A DNA stretch of 64,000 nt from Pontivivens insulae (GTDB taxonomy: Bacteria > Pseudomonadota > Alphaproteobacteria > Rhodobacterales > Rhodobacteraceae). Shown one piece after another: positions 1-8,342 of this stretch (its first letter is position 1; the number at the start of each line of letters is the position of its first letter). The notes under the pieces are model-generated. The model was given only the letters and a program-made list of their open reading frames with translations. It ran no database searches and was not told the origin of the DNA. The stretch is from NCBI RefSeq assembly GCF_900302495.1, contig NZ_OMKW01000004.1:372001-436000 (forward strand). Reading direction: 5' to 3'. The position numbers and the translations under genes are program-made.

Positions 1-594
1 GCCGAGGATTGGCAGGTTTTCGACGAAGACGCCCCAGTTGGCAGCCAGTGCGCCTACGACGATGACCACGAACAGCACGGTCGCGATGACAGAGATCGCC
101 CGCTCGATCTTGCCGACGAAGCCTGCGGCCAGTGCGCGGATCAAAACGCCCAGACCGACGGGCACAGCGGTCAGCACAAACATGCTGATCGCCAAAGAGG
201 TGACGTCAACCGGCGGGGCATCTGCCCCCATGAAGGCCCCCATGGAAAAGGCGACGATCAGCGGGACCGTGATGACGCTGAGCAGGCTGACAATTGCGGT
301 CAGCGTAACCGACAGGGCCACGGCCCCGCCCGCCAGTTTTGTGATGATGTTCGAAGTCACTCCGCCGGGGGCGCAGGCCAGGATCATGACGCCCACCGCC
401 AGTTCCGGTGGCAGGGAAAAGACCATCAGCAGCACATAGGCGATGATCGGCAGCAGGATCACCTGTGCGGCAAAGCCCAATGCAAAAGCCTTTGGCATGC
501 GCAGCACGCGCCCGAAATCGCCCGGCGTCAGGCCGAGGCCCAGCGAGAGCATGATGAACGCCAGCGAAAGCGGGAGGAAAACGTCGAGCAGCAT
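1..594 (-). CDS. Bile acid:sodium symporter family protein (partial, C-terminus outside window)
   Basis: Inner-membrane transporter of the BASS family, whose members take up bile acids, keto acids or other organic anions with sodium. The ATG is at 592-594 and 198 codons are visible before the window edge. The visible protein is almost all hydrophobic helices. It carries a CAPGG-TSN stretch around residues 75-82, typical of the family's crossing region. Family members are usually about 290-330 residues, so the last third is missing. It is transcribed away from glpX and the two share the 182-bp region 595-776. The substrate cannot be told from sequence. Family assignment is fairly safe. Confidence 0.85.
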   Translation of the reverse strand, partial: MLLDVFLPLSLAFIMLSLGLGLTPGDFGRVLRMPKAFALGFAAQVILLPIIAYVLLMVFSLPPELAVGVMILACAPGGVTSNIITKLAGGAVALSVTLTAIVSLLSVITVPLIVAFSMGAFMGADAPPVDVTSLAISMFVLTAVPVGLGVLIRALAAGFVGKIERAISVIATVLFVVIVVGALAANWGVFVENLPILG

Positions 595-683
595 GGAGTG
601 TCCCCGGTTTATGTTGGTTTTTTTGATCACTTTGCCCACGCGATGGGCGTATGCCTAGCCTAAACAGTGCATGTGACGCACCG

Positions 684-700
684 AAACCGCTTTGAATTGG
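684..700. promoter_or_regulatory. Candidate LacI-family half-operator upstream of glpX
   Basis: The 17-mer AAACCGCTTTGAATTGG lies 77 bp before the glpX start. The identical 17-mer occurs at 19512-19528 in front of the ROK regulator, where it is part of a better palindrome. The AAACCGCTTT core with central CG resembles LacI/GalR-type operators. No LacI-family gene is in the window, so the binding protein is unknown. Confidence 0.4.
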
Positions 701-776
701 AAACAGGCGGCCACCCCCCTTGATCCGTGCGACGGCCTGCCGCAAGACAACTCCAAATGGCGCAATGGAGGCCCTT

Positions 777-1745
777 ATGTCCAAAACCGACCCGATGTTT
801 TCCGACCGTATGCTCAGCCTGGGCCTGGCCCGTGTGTCGGAGGCGGCGGCGATTGCGTCGGCAAAGCTGATCGGGTCTGGGGATGAGAAAGCGGCCGATC
901 AGGCTGCGGTCGACGCGATGCGAAACCAGCTCAACATGCTCGACATCAAGGGTGTTGTGGTGATCGGCGAGGGGGAGCGGGACGAGGCGCCCATGCTCTA
1001 TATCGGTGAAGAAGTCGGCACCGGTACGGGTCCGGGCGTGGACATCGCGCTCGATCCGCTGGAGGGCACGACGCTGACTGCGAAGGACATGCCGAACGCG
1101 CTTGCCGTGATCGCGATGGGGCCGCGCGGCTCGATGCTGCATGCGCCTGACGTCTACATGGAAAAGCTTGCCATTGGGCCGGGCTATCCGGAGGGCCTCG
1201 TCAATTTGGATATGTCGCCCACCCAGCGCATTCAGGTGATGGCCGCGGCCAAGGGCTGCCGCACCTCCGACGTGATGGTCTGCGTGCTGGAGCGTCCGCG
1301 CCATCAGGATCTGATTGCCGAGATTCGCGCCACCGGGGCGCGCATCCGCCTGATCACGGATGGTGATGTTGCTGGCATCATCCACTGCGCGGAGGCCGAG
1401 AAGACCGGGATCGACATGTATATGGGGTCGGGCGGCGCGCCCGAAGGTGTTTTGGCTGCCGCGGCCCTGCGCTGCATGGGCGGCCAGATGCAAGGCCGCC
1501 TTCTGTTCCGCAATGCGGATGAGAAAGCCCGTGCGGAAAAGGCCGGGATCACCGACCTCGATAAAATCTACAGCCGCGACGACCTGGTCACCGATGATGT
1601 AATCTTTGCTGCGACCGGTGTGACCGACGGTTCCATCGTGCGCGGCGCGCGCCGGGATGGTGACTATCTTGAGACGGAGACGATCCTCATGCGCTCGAAA
1701 ACCGGTTCGGTCCGGCGCCTGATCTATCGTCAGAAAAACCATTGA
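777..1745 (+). CDS. glpX: Fructose-1,6-bisphosphatase class II
   Basis: Gluconeogenic and Calvin-cycle type phosphatase (fructose-1,6-bisphosphate to fructose-6-phosphate), cytoplasmic, metal dependent. The 322-residue protein has the GlpX metal/phosphate motifs GEGERDEAPM (residues 64-73) and DPLEGTT (93-99). The length is normal for the family. The reading frame is open from 720, but GGAGG at 767-771 sits 5 bases before the ATG at 777, which also gives the usual N-terminus MSKTDPMFSDRML. The next gene starts inside the glpX stop codon (TTG at 1742), so the two are translationally coupled. A possible sugar-responsive operator lies at 684-700. Confidence 0.95.
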   Translation: MSKTDPMFSDRMLSLGLARVSEAAAIASAKLIGSGDEKAADQAAVDAMRNQLNMLDIKGVVVIGEGERDEAPMLYIGEEVGTGTGPGVDIALDPLEGTTLTAKDMPNALAVIAMGPRGSMLHAPDVYMEKLAIGPGYPEGLVNLDMSPTQRIQVMAAAKGCRTSDVMVCVLERPRHQDLIAEIRATGARIRLITDGDVAGIIHCAEAEKTGIDMYMGSGGAPEGVLAAAALRCMGGQMQGRLLFRNADEKARAEKAGITDLDKIYSRDDLVTDDVIFAATGVTDGSIVRGARRDGDYLETETILMRSKTGSVRRLIYRQKNH

Positions 1746-2299
1746 ACGGCCTGATCCTGATCGACATCCAGCGCGCCTTTGATGCGGCGCGCTGGGGTGA
1801 TTATTGGGGTGCGCGCAACAACCCGGAGGCCGAGGCCAATGCCGGGCGCCTGCTGGAGACGTGGCGCAAGCGGGCCCTGCCGGTTTTTCATGTCTGCCAT
1901 CATTCGACGAACCCGGCCTCGCCGCTTTATGGCGCGGATGGACAGGGTTTTCACCCGGCAGTGGAACCGCTGGCCGAAGAGCTTGTCTTCCCGAAATCGG
2001 TCAATTCGGGTTTCATCGGGACGGACCTTGAGGCTGAGCTGCGAGCTGCGGGATGTGACGCCGTGACGATTGCCGGTCTGACCACACCGCATTGCGTTTC
2101 CACCACGACGCGCATGGCGGCAAATCTGGGCTTCGACGTCACCCTCGTCCATGATGCCTGTGCGGCCTTCACCCAGAATGTCGATGTCGCCTGGCGCGGG
2201 GGTCAGATGCCCTCTGCCGAGCAGATCCACGATGCGGCGATTGACGCGTTGAGCGTGGAGTTCGCGACGATCCGGGCGACGGCAGATTTGCTGGGCTGA
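1742..2299 (+). CDS. Isochorismatase-like cysteine hydrolase
   Basis: A 185-residue protein of the isochorismatase/nicotinamidase superfamily of amidases acting in the cytoplasm. The catalytic triad is visible as Asp8 (LIDIQ), Lys85 (FPKS) and Cys118 (TPHCVS, after the family's cis-peptide region). The start is a TTG that overlaps the glpX TGA. No other start gives the conserved N-terminal strand, so coupling to glpX is the best reading. The substrate is unknown: the family includes nicotinamidases, N-carbamoyl hydrolases and others. The link to glpX may only reflect shared transcription. Confidence 0.85.
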   Translation: MNGLILIDIQRAFDAARWGDYWGARNNPEAEANAGRLLETWRKRALPVFHVCHHSTNPASPLYGADGQGFHPAVEPLAEELVFPKSVNSGFIGTDLEAELRAAGCDAVTIAGLTTPHCVSTTTRMAANLGFDVTLVHDACAAFTQNVDVAWRGGQMPSAEQIHDAAIDALSVEFATIRATADLLG

Positions 2300-2300
2300 G

Positions 2301-2335
2301 CGCCGCCTCCGGCGGGGATATTTGAGCCAAGAAGA
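2301..2335 (+). repeat. Small 3'-end hairpin element of Rhodobacterales type
   Basis: Directly after the stop of the hydrolase gene there is a hairpin, CCGCC-TCC-GGCGG at 2303-2315, followed by GGGATATTTG and an A/G-rich tail. From memory, elements of this form (GC hairpin plus GGGGATATTTG) are very common at gene ends in Rhodobacteraceae genomes. I see only this one copy in the window. It probably acts as a 3'-end processing or termination signal. Confidence 0.45.
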
Positions 2336-2381
2336 AGAGCCGGGTGCTTGACGCAGACAGGCGACTGCGCGTCCATGCGTC

Positions 2382-3884
2382 ATGGCTGATGCAGATCTGA
2401 TCATCGTAGGTGCCGGGTCCGCCGGATGTGCCCTTGCCGGGCGACTGGCCGAGTTGGGCCATAAGCGCATTCTTGTGCTTGAGGCGGGACCGAGCGACGC
2501 GCATCCACTGGTGCGCATGCCCTTTGGTCTTGTCTGGTTGATGGGAAGCGGGCGGGACTGGTCCTATCGCTCGACCGCGCAGGCCCATGCGGCTGGGCGC
2601 GATATATCCGTGCCGCGCGGCCGTATGGTCGGTGGGTCAGGCTCTATCAATTCAATGGTATGGTTTCGGGGGCAGCGCTCGGACTTTGACGGTTGGAATG
2701 TACCTGGATGGGATGCCGATGCGGTCTGGCCGAGTTTTGAAGGAGTGGAGGCGGCGGTGCGTCCTGGCCCGTTGCCGGACCCGCACAGGCTGACGCGCGA
2801 CCTCGCACAGATATTTCCGGGCCAATCCGTTCCGGTTCCCGAGGCCGAGAGCGCGGGGCCATTCCGGGTGAACATGCGGCGGGGGCGGCGTTGGTCAGCG
2901 GCCGATGCGTTTTTGCGCCCGGCGCTGCGCACAGGCGCCGTCGAACTGCGTACCGGTTGCGAAGTCGATCGCCTCATCTTCGAGGAGGGGCGTGCCGTTG
3001 GCGTGCTGCTGGGCGATGGGCGGCGGGTGCGGGCAGCCCGTGGCGTTGTGATGGCTTGCGGCTCAATCGGGTCGCCGGCGATTCTGATGCGTTCGGGGAT
3101 CGGTCCGGCTGCACATCTGCACGCGCTGGGCATTGAGCCGCTTGCGGATCGGCAGGAGATCGGGCGCAACCTGCATGACCATCCGGCTGTCCCCGTGTTT
3201 CACGAGGGCGCAGGCTCCGGCTATGGGTTGACTGTCGGGCAGCTACCGCTTTGGGCCTTGGCACCGCTGCGCTGGTCACTGACCGGGCGGGGGCGCTTTG
3301 CCTCGAACTCCGTTGAAGGGGGCATGTTCTTCGATGCAAGCGGGCAGGGCGGTGCGCCCGATTGTCAGGTGCATTTCATCCCCGCCCGATTGGGCCATAA
3401 GGGCCGCGCCATCGGATGGGGGGCTGGTTACTATGCCGATGTCTGTCTGTGCCGCCCGAAATCGCGTGGGGTGCTTCAATTGAAATCTCCCGATTGGCGC
3501 ACAGCCCCTGACATTGACCTGAACCTGTTCTCGGTCGACGAAGATTTGGAGGTGCTTGCCCAAGGCCTGGCACGGTTGCGCAGCCTGCTGGCTCAGGCGC
3601 CGTTCGGGAAACGACATGCGCCAGAGGTGTTTCCCGGGCCTGCTCTGAAGGGCCATGACGCATTGCGGGAGGATATTCGCGCGCGGTGCGGCACGGCCTA
3701 TCACCCTGTGGGCACGTTGCGCATGGGGAAAGAGTCGACTGCGCCAGTGGCCCCCGATCTGCGCCTGCGCGGGGTCGAGGGGGTTTGGGTTGCAGATGCC
3801 AGCATCATGCCAAATGTGACCAGTGCGAACACAAATGCCCCGTCCATGATGATCGGCTGGCACGGCGCTGCCCTGATGACCTGA
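2382..3884 (+). CDS. GMC-family FAD oxidoreductase (choline-dehydrogenase-like)
   Basis: Flavoprotein alcohol dehydrogenase or oxidase of the glucose-methanol-choline family, 500 residues, cytoplasmic or membrane-peripheral with no signal peptide. The N-terminus has the FAD dinucleotide-binding motif GAGSAG (residues 10-15), followed by the GMC signature (PRGRMVGGSGSIN, about 75-87). A C-terminal TAYHPVGT segment contains the conserved catalytic histidine, and the last block NTNAPSMMIG is typical. It is somewhat shorter than BetA (about 550). It stands 82 bp after the hydrolase gene, separated by a hairpin. The substrate alcohol cannot be predicted. Confidence 0.9.
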   Translation: MADADLIIVGAGSAGCALAGRLAELGHKRILVLEAGPSDAHPLVRMPFGLVWLMGSGRDWSYRSTAQAHAAGRDISVPRGRMVGGSGSINSMVWFRGQRSDFDGWNVPGWDADAVWPSFEGVEAAVRPGPLPDPHRLTRDLAQIFPGQSVPVPEAESAGPFRVNMRRGRRWSAADAFLRPALRTGAVELRTGCEVDRLIFEEGRAVGVLLGDGRRVRAARGVVMACGSIGSPAILMRSGIGPAAHLHALGIEPLADRQEIGRNLHDHPAVPVFHEGAGSGYGLTVGQLPLWALAPLRWSLTGRGRFASNSVEGGMFFDASGQGGAPDCQVHFIPARLGHKGRAIGWGAGYYADVCLCRPKSRGVLQLKSPDWRTAPDIDLNLFSVDEDLEVLAQGLARLRSLLAQAPFGKRHAPEVFPGPALKGHDALREDIRARCGTAYHPVGTLRMGKESTAPVAPDLRLRGVEGVWVADASIMPNVTSANTNAPSMMIGWHGAALMT

Positions 3885-4049
3885 TTTGCCCGGGAAGATT
3901 TTTGCGAAATCGCGCGAAACTGTGCGCATGGTCACCGAGGAATCACCGGGTTTGCTCGTAACGTCCCGTCATCAACGAGTTACCCATCCATCCCGAGGTG
4001 ACCGTTGCCCGTGTTGCCTCCGGCTACGTCCCGCGGAAGCAATGCATTC

Positions 4050-4086
4050 GACCGGGAGCCTGCACGCCCCCCGTGGGTTCCCGGTC
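4050..4086. terminator. Hairpin between convergent genes, possible bidirectional terminator
   Basis: Arms GACCGGGA (4050-4057) and TCCCGGTC (4079-4086) form a perfect 8-bp stem with a 21-base loop. It lies between the convergent GMC and crp-like genes. There is no T-run, so it is not a clear intrinsic terminator. The rest of 3885-4118 shows no coding signal. Confidence 0.35.
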
Positions 4087-4118
4087 ACCCCCGCCCCCTC
4101 GGACACATTTGGATGAGG

Positions 4119-4844
4119 TCACGTTGCCTTGATGCGATCCGCGATAGTCATAAGCCCGTCCGCGTCGCGAATGACGACGCGCTGGCGGTGGGTTTCGATC
4201 AGTCCTGCGCTCGACAGGGCCGACATCTCGCGGCTGACGGCCTCTCGGTTTGCGCCGACCCTTGCACCGATTTCCGCATGAGTGGGCACGCCCATCACAA
4301 CGCCGCCATCGCGCATGACGTCCGCCTCTACCGCCATGCGCAGCAGGAACAGGCACAGGCGGTCTGCCAGCTTCAGCGCTGTCAGTTCAAAGCTGCGCTG
4401 GGTCAGGTCGCGCACGCGGGCGGCAAGGTCCTTGAGAAGCTTCAGCGACATATCCGGTTGATCGGCCAGAAGCTCACGAAAGGCCGCTCCGGGCACGCGG
4501 GTCAGCCGCGCCTCGGTCCGTGCATAGATCGAGGCGGAGCGTGTCCCGCCATCCAGGGCGTTGAGCTCTCCGAAATACTGGTTGGTGGAAATCTCACCCA
4601 GCGCGACCTCACGCCCTTTGCCCGACAACAGGATCGCGTTCATCCGGCCGGAATGGACAAGGAACATATCCTCGCCCTCATCCTCATGCTCCAGCACCAT
4701 CGAGCCGCGCGGAACCGTCAGCGTCTCGCAAGAGGCGGCAAAACGTTCGAGCCTGTCTGTCGGAACATCGGCAAAAAGTTTAAAGGCGCGCAGCTGTGCG
4801 ATCTGCGGTATCCGTCTGTTCAAAACCCTGTCCCCCCGGCACAT
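4119..4844 (-). CDS. Crp/Fnr-family transcriptional regulator with cyclic-nucleotide-type effector domain
   Basis: A 241-residue DNA-binding regulator. Residues ~20-140 are a cNMP-binding beta-barrel, and residues ~187-222 hold the Crp-type helix-turn-helix (PTHAEIGARVGANREAVSREM). In the phosphate-binding cassette the residues that hold cAMP in E. coli CRP are present as FGEL (91-94) and RSA (102-104), so cAMP or cGMP sensing is plausible. There is no Fnr-type cysteine cluster. It is divergent from the first FAD oxidoreductase gene, with 47 bp between the starts, and a 7-bp inverted repeat overlaps its start codon. A cyclase-like gene occurs 6 kb downstream. Confidence 0.88.
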   Translation of the reverse strand: MCRGDRVLNRRIPQIAQLRAFKLFADVPTDRLERFAASCETLTVPRGSMVLEHEDEGEDMFLVHSGRMNAILLSGKGREVALGEISTNQYFGELNALDGGTRSASIYARTEARLTRVPGAAFRELLADQPDMSLKLLKDLAARVRDLTQRSFELTALKLADRLCLFLLRMAVEADVMRDGGVVMGVPTHAEIGARVGANREAVSREMSALSSAGLIETHRQRVVIRDADGLMTIADRIKAT

Positions 4845-4866
4845 TGGTCACACCTGTCCGACCAAT
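4843..4866. promoter_or_regulatory. Inverted repeat in the crp / FAD-oxidoreductase divergent promoter
   Basis: ATTGGTC (4843-4849) and GACCAAT (4860-4866) are perfect 7-bp arms separated by 10 bases. The repeat overlaps the crp-like start codon and lies 26 bp before the ATG at 4892. It is a plausible autoregulatory operator, although it does not match the TGTGA-N6-TCACA or TTGAT-N4-ATCAA consensus. Confidence 0.35.
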
Positions 4867-4891
4867 TCGGTAAATTTCGTAAGGCATACCA

Positions 4892-6820
4892 ATGAGCAAG
4901 ACAAGCAAGACCCGCGTTCTGATCCTGGGCGGCGGCTGCGGGGGAATGGCCGCAGCCTATACGCTGGGGGCCACGGCGCAGCGGCGGGAGGCATTTGACG
5001 TAACGCTGGTCAGTCAGGGTTGGCGGGTCGGCGGCAAGGGGGCCAGCGGGCGACGCACCGATGAGCATGACATGATCGAAGAGCATGGATTGCACATCTT
5101 CCTTGGGTTCTACCGCACTGCCTTTTCGATGCTGCATGAGGCTTATGGCAAGCTGGACGGTGCGCGCGATGGCGTGTTTGAGAGTGTCGCCCATGCCTTT
5201 ACGCCGGATCGCAAGGTCACGCTGTGGGCGGCGCCCGGCAATGGTGGGGGGGACGGATGGGCCGAGTACACGCTGCATGCCCCACGCTGGCCGGGCAAGC
5301 CGTGGGAGGGAAGCGTCGATGATCTGCGCCATGCGCCGGAACGTTTGGCCAGCATGCTCTATCGCCACTCGCAGCCCGTCGACGTTGACAGTGATCTGCC
5401 AAAGGCTGCAACGCGTCAGGCGCCAGATGCGCCCCATGCCGCGGCCGGGATCATGGACAGTTTCCTGGATCGCCTGCGCGAATTGGGTGAGGACATTCGC
5501 CTGACCTGGCATGTCCTGGGCGATCTTTTGGAGCTGGGGGGGGCGGTGCTGCGCGGGTATTTCGCCGACATCCTGCCCCATGGCTGGAATGCTTGGGACC
5601 GGATCAACGATGTCGATTTCCGCAAATGGCTGATCTCGCACGGTGCCAGTGAGAAGGCCGCGTGGTCCGAGACCGTGCGCGTGATCTATGATCTGGCCTT
5701 TGCCTATATCGGCGGACGCGGACGGACCGAGGAATATGCCGACATTGCTGCGGGCGCCTGCCTGAAACTGGTGCTTGATCTTTGCGCGGGGTATCGCGAC
5801 GCGCCGATGTGGCGCATGAATGCCGGTATGGGGGATACGGTGTTCACCCCGCTCTGGAAATGTTGTGAACGTCAGGGGGCCACGTTCCGCCTGTTCCGTC
5901 GGGTGAGCGGGATCGAGACGGATCGATCGCGCATCACCAGAGTTCGCCTTCAAGTGCAGGCAGAGACCCTTGGCAACTATGATCCGTTCGTGCGTGTCAA
6001 ATCCCTCGATTGTTGGCCGTCTGAGCCGAAATGGGATCAGTTGCAGGGGGGTGATGCCCTGCGGGGCATCAACTTCGAGAATCCGTGGCAGCACCACAGC
6101 CTGCGCGAGGAAGTGTTGGACGTGGGTCGTGATTTTGATGAGGTGATCCTGGCGATCCCCCCACGCGCGGCAGAGCCGATTACGACCCAGTTGGCCGAGA
6201 GCAATCGCGACTGGGCTGCGATGCTCGACAAAGTGGGGCGGTTCAGCGTACCGACCCATTCGGTCCAACTCTGGTTTGATCGGGACAGCGTGGCCGCTGG
6301 ATGGCATGAGGCGGGCGCGATCAGCGGGGCTTATGTCGCTCCGCTCGGAACGTGGGCAGACATGTCTGAATTGCTGGCTGAGGAGACGTGGCCCGCAGGC
6401 ACCGCGCAGAGTTGCCAATACCTCGTCGGCGTGGTGCCGATGCCCGATTTCGTGCCACCGATCAGTGTTGAAATGCCCGACGCGATTGAACGGGCCAATG
6501 CGCTGGGCCAGGGCATGACACAGGATTGGCTGGATGAAAGCGCAGGTGCACTTTGGCCTGATCTGATGGGGCCGGATGGTTTCAATATGGACGCGGTTCT
6601 GGGTCAGTACGATCACATCAACATCGCGCCGACCGAGCTGTATGTACGCACCCCGCCGGGGTCCATAGCCTATCGTTTGCCGCCCGATTGGGATGGGTTT
6701 GCAAATCTGTCGCTTGCCGGGGACTGGACGATCACCTCGATCAATGGGGGATCAGCTGAGGCGGCGTTGGAATCTGGCAAGGCGGCGGCAGACGCGCTCT
6801 GCGCACGCGACGGCCTGTGA
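4892..6820 (+). CDS. FAD-dependent oxidoreductase, phytoene-desaturase/amine-oxidase-like (copy 1)
   Basis: A 642-residue flavoprotein. Residues 8-45 are a Rossmann FAD-binding fold (VLILGGGCGG) followed by WRVGGKG, the GG-motif of the carotenoid desaturase/amine oxidase superfamily, then EEHGLHIFLG. The C-terminus ends with the usual flavin segment (NLSLAGDWTITSINGGSAEAALESG, described here in short blocks: LAGDW, SINGG, AEAALESG). It is longer than typical CrtI or HpnE (420-510) because of an inserted middle region at about 110-330. It is paralogous to the protein at 8343-10280 along its length (shared blocks FRKWLISHG/FRDWLISHG and AGMGDTVFTPL/AGMGEAVVAPM). An AAGG at 4881-4884 precedes the ATG. 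The substrate is unknown; a polyene or isoprenoid is a guess. Confidence 0.8.
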   Translation: MSKTSKTRVLILGGGCGGMAAAYTLGATAQRREAFDVTLVSQGWRVGGKGASGRRTDEHDMIEEHGLHIFLGFYRTAFSMLHEAYGKLDGARDGVFESVAHAFTPDRKVTLWAAPGNGGGDGWAEYTLHAPRWPGKPWEGSVDDLRHAPERLASMLYRHSQPVDVDSDLPKAATRQAPDAPHAAAGIMDSFLDRLRELGEDIRLTWHVLGDLLELGGAVLRGYFADILPHGWNAWDRINDVDFRKWLISHGASEKAAWSETVRVIYDLAFAYIGGRGRTEEYADIAAGACLKLVLDLCAGYRDAPMWRMNAGMGDTVFTPLWKCCERQGATFRLFRRVSGIETDRSRITRVRLQVQAETLGNYDPFVRVKSLDCWPSEPKWDQLQGGDALRGINFENPWQHHSLREEVLDVGRDFDEVILAIPPRAAEPITTQLAESNRDWAAMLDKVGRFSVPTHSVQLWFDRDSVAAGWHEAGAISGAYVAPLGTWADMSELLAEETWPAGTAQSCQYLVGVVPMPDFVPPISVEMPDAIERANALGQGMTQDWLDESAGALWPDLMGPDGFNMDAVLGQYDHINIAPTELYVRTPPGSIAYRLPPDWDGFANLSLAGDWTITSINGGSAEAALESGKAAADALCARDGL

Positions 6821-6882
6821 CCCTATGACAGATGGCGTTCTCTGCCCCTGCGTCCTACCTTATGTGTCGAAGGAGAGATGCG

Positions 6883-7287
6883 ATGGCTGACACACCTGCT
6901 GAACCCAAGGCGACTGTCTACTATGATGGCTCCTGCGCTCTTTGCTCTGCCGAGATTGGTTTGTATTCCCGTCAAAAAGGGGCTGAAGGCGTCTGTTTTG
7001 TCGATATTTCGCAAGAGGGCGCGGATGCCGGTGCGGATCTGGATCGCACGGATGCGATGAAGCGGTTCCATGTCCGCGACGCCGACGGCACATTGCGATC
7101 CGGGGCGCGCGGTTTCGCGCATCTCTGGCTGCAATTTGACCGGTGGCGCTGGCTGGCACGGATCGCCGCAATTCCGGGGATCGCGCAGCTTCTCGAACTG
7201 CTCTATCGCGGGTTTTTGCCAGTGCGTCCGCTTTTGTCCCGGATCGCACGCCGATTGGGCGCGCGCCCGGTGAATGATCAGGGCTGA
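6883..7287 (+). CDS. DCC-family (DUF393) thiol-disulfide-oxidoreductase-like protein
   Basis: A 134-residue protein with the DUF393 hallmark DGSCALC (residues 15-21) close to the N-terminus, giving a CxxC redox pair in a thioredoxin-like context. It also has the family's aromatic/arginine region (FDRWRWLARI). The frame is open from 6832, but AAGGAG at 6870-6875 places initiation at the ATG at 6883. It follows the FAD oxidoreductase by 62 bp and is likely co-transcribed with it. The next gene is convergent. The biochemical role of DCC proteins is poorly known, so no substrate is proposed. Confidence 0.85.
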   Translation: MADTPAEPKATVYYDGSCALCSAEIGLYSRQKGAEGVCFVDISQEGADAGADLDRTDAMKRFHVRDADGTLRSGARGFAHLWLQFDRWRWLARIAAIPGIAQLLELLYRGFLPVRPLLSRIARRLGARPVNDQG

Positions 7288-7336
7288 ACGCCCTGGAAAA
7301 TTCTTTGAATCCTCGGTCGTGGAGGGGAGAGGGGCG

Positions 7337-8329
7337 TCAGCCCGCCTCCCACAACGTGACGCCGTTCAGTGTCGTAAAGTCGAACTCCACCCAGAACGCA
7401 AAGCGCACATCCGTGGTCAGAATGTCACCATCCACAGAACCATGCAGCCCCAGATCGTTGACGATCTGGTGGCTGTCACACATCCGCACGCTGGCCTGCC
7501 AGTCGCCGGGCAACAGTCCGCCACGATGGACGGCGTCCAGATGGGCAGGGCTTTCACACACCGCCTGATAGCAGGCGCGCTGCCAGTCTTCCGCCGCGCG
7601 GAATTGCTTGAGATTCACAACATGCACGTTGAAATCAAAGGCGAGCCGGGCGATGTCGAAGGCGAAATCCGTTGCACCCTCGACCACCGTTTCGAGCAAA
7701 CCACGCTCATGCCGCATTTCGCGCTTGATGGCGTGCAGCAAACCTTCCGCATTGTCGAACTCGGTCTGCGCATCGGTGAGAGGTTTGGTACCTTGAACGG
7801 TCACGATTTCCGCATGCTGGGCGCGGGTCGTGTCTGAAAACGTCGGGAAAATGGTTGTTGAACAGACAAAGCGGCTCTCCCCCGGTTCGGGCAGGTCGAT
7901 CACCCCCAATGTCTTGCGATAGCCCCAGATCTCACGCCCGACGACGAGGCCAGTGTCCACATTGATGAAAAGGTAAGGGACAAAGAAGGTGAGACGCGGC
8001 AGCAGGCGGCCCTTTTTCCACTCCCACATTGGGATCCAGAACATGCATTCCCGATCTCCCTGCACGCCGATTGTCTGGCTGAGCGACGTGGCCGTCTCCA
8101 CTTCCAGATAAGTCAGCAGCACACTGTCAGAGACTGGCGTATATCGCAGATCTGGCGCGCAGGCGCTGTTCAGCTGGCTGTCGAGCAGGGCCTGAACCTT
8201 GTCGCGATCTGCCGCGATGTTGAATGCGTAGGACCGTGTGCCCTTCAGTTGCAGCGGTTGGGGAAAGCAGATTTCCCCATGTCCAAGGCGATCCACATAG
8301 CGGGGCAAATGGCTGACATCTCTGCTCAT
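7337..8329 (-). CDS. Acetoacetate decarboxylase-family protein, probably catalytically altered
   Basis: A 330-residue protein of the acetoacetate decarboxylase-like fold. It contains the family block GREIWGYRKTLG (about residues 125-136). By memory of clostridial ADC, the Schiff-base lysine and the lysine next to it lie in a PKK motif at this place. Here the sequence is RKT, so one lysine is kept and the neighbouring one is Thr. Decarboxylase activity is therefore doubtful. The start is ATG 8327-8329 with AAAGGA upstream, just 13 bp after the FAD oxidoreductase stop, so the two genes form an operon. Confidence 0.75.
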   Translation of the reverse strand: MSRDVSHLPRYVDRLGHGEICFPQPLQLKGTRSYAFNIAADRDKVQALLDSQLNSACAPDLRYTPVSDSVLLTYLEVETATSLSQTIGVQGDRECMFWIPMWEWKKGRLLPRLTFFVPYLFINVDTGLVVGREIWGYRKTLGVIDLPEPGESRFVCSTTIFPTFSDTTRAQHAEIVTVQGTKPLTDAQTEFDNAEGLLHAIKREMRHERGLLETVVEGATDFAFDIARLAFDFNVHVVNLKQFRAAEDWQRACYQAVCESPAHLDAVHRGGLLPGDWQASVRMCDSHQIVNDLGLHGSVDGDILTTDVRFAFWVEFDFTTLNGVTLWEAG

Positions 8330-8342
8330 CGGTCTTGGTCCT

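Noticed and set aside
634-648. Short GCCCA/TGGGC hairpin as terminator
   Set aside because: It has only a 5-bp stem, lies in the divergent symporter/glpX promoter region and has no T-run, so a terminator makes no sense there.
206-784. 192-residue minus-strand frame near the left edge
   Set aside because: It overlaps the bile acid symporter in another frame; the symporter frame continues to the window edge with membrane helices.
660-1742. 360-residue open frame on the minus strand
   Set aside because: It is the mirror frame of glpX without domains; glpX has complete catalytic motifs and a ribosome site.
4820-6616. 598-residue open frame on the minus strand
   Set aside because: It lies opposite the FAD oxidoreductase gene in a shifted frame. 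The composition is Arg/His/Pro-rich with no recognisable domain, a typical shadow in GC-rich DNA.
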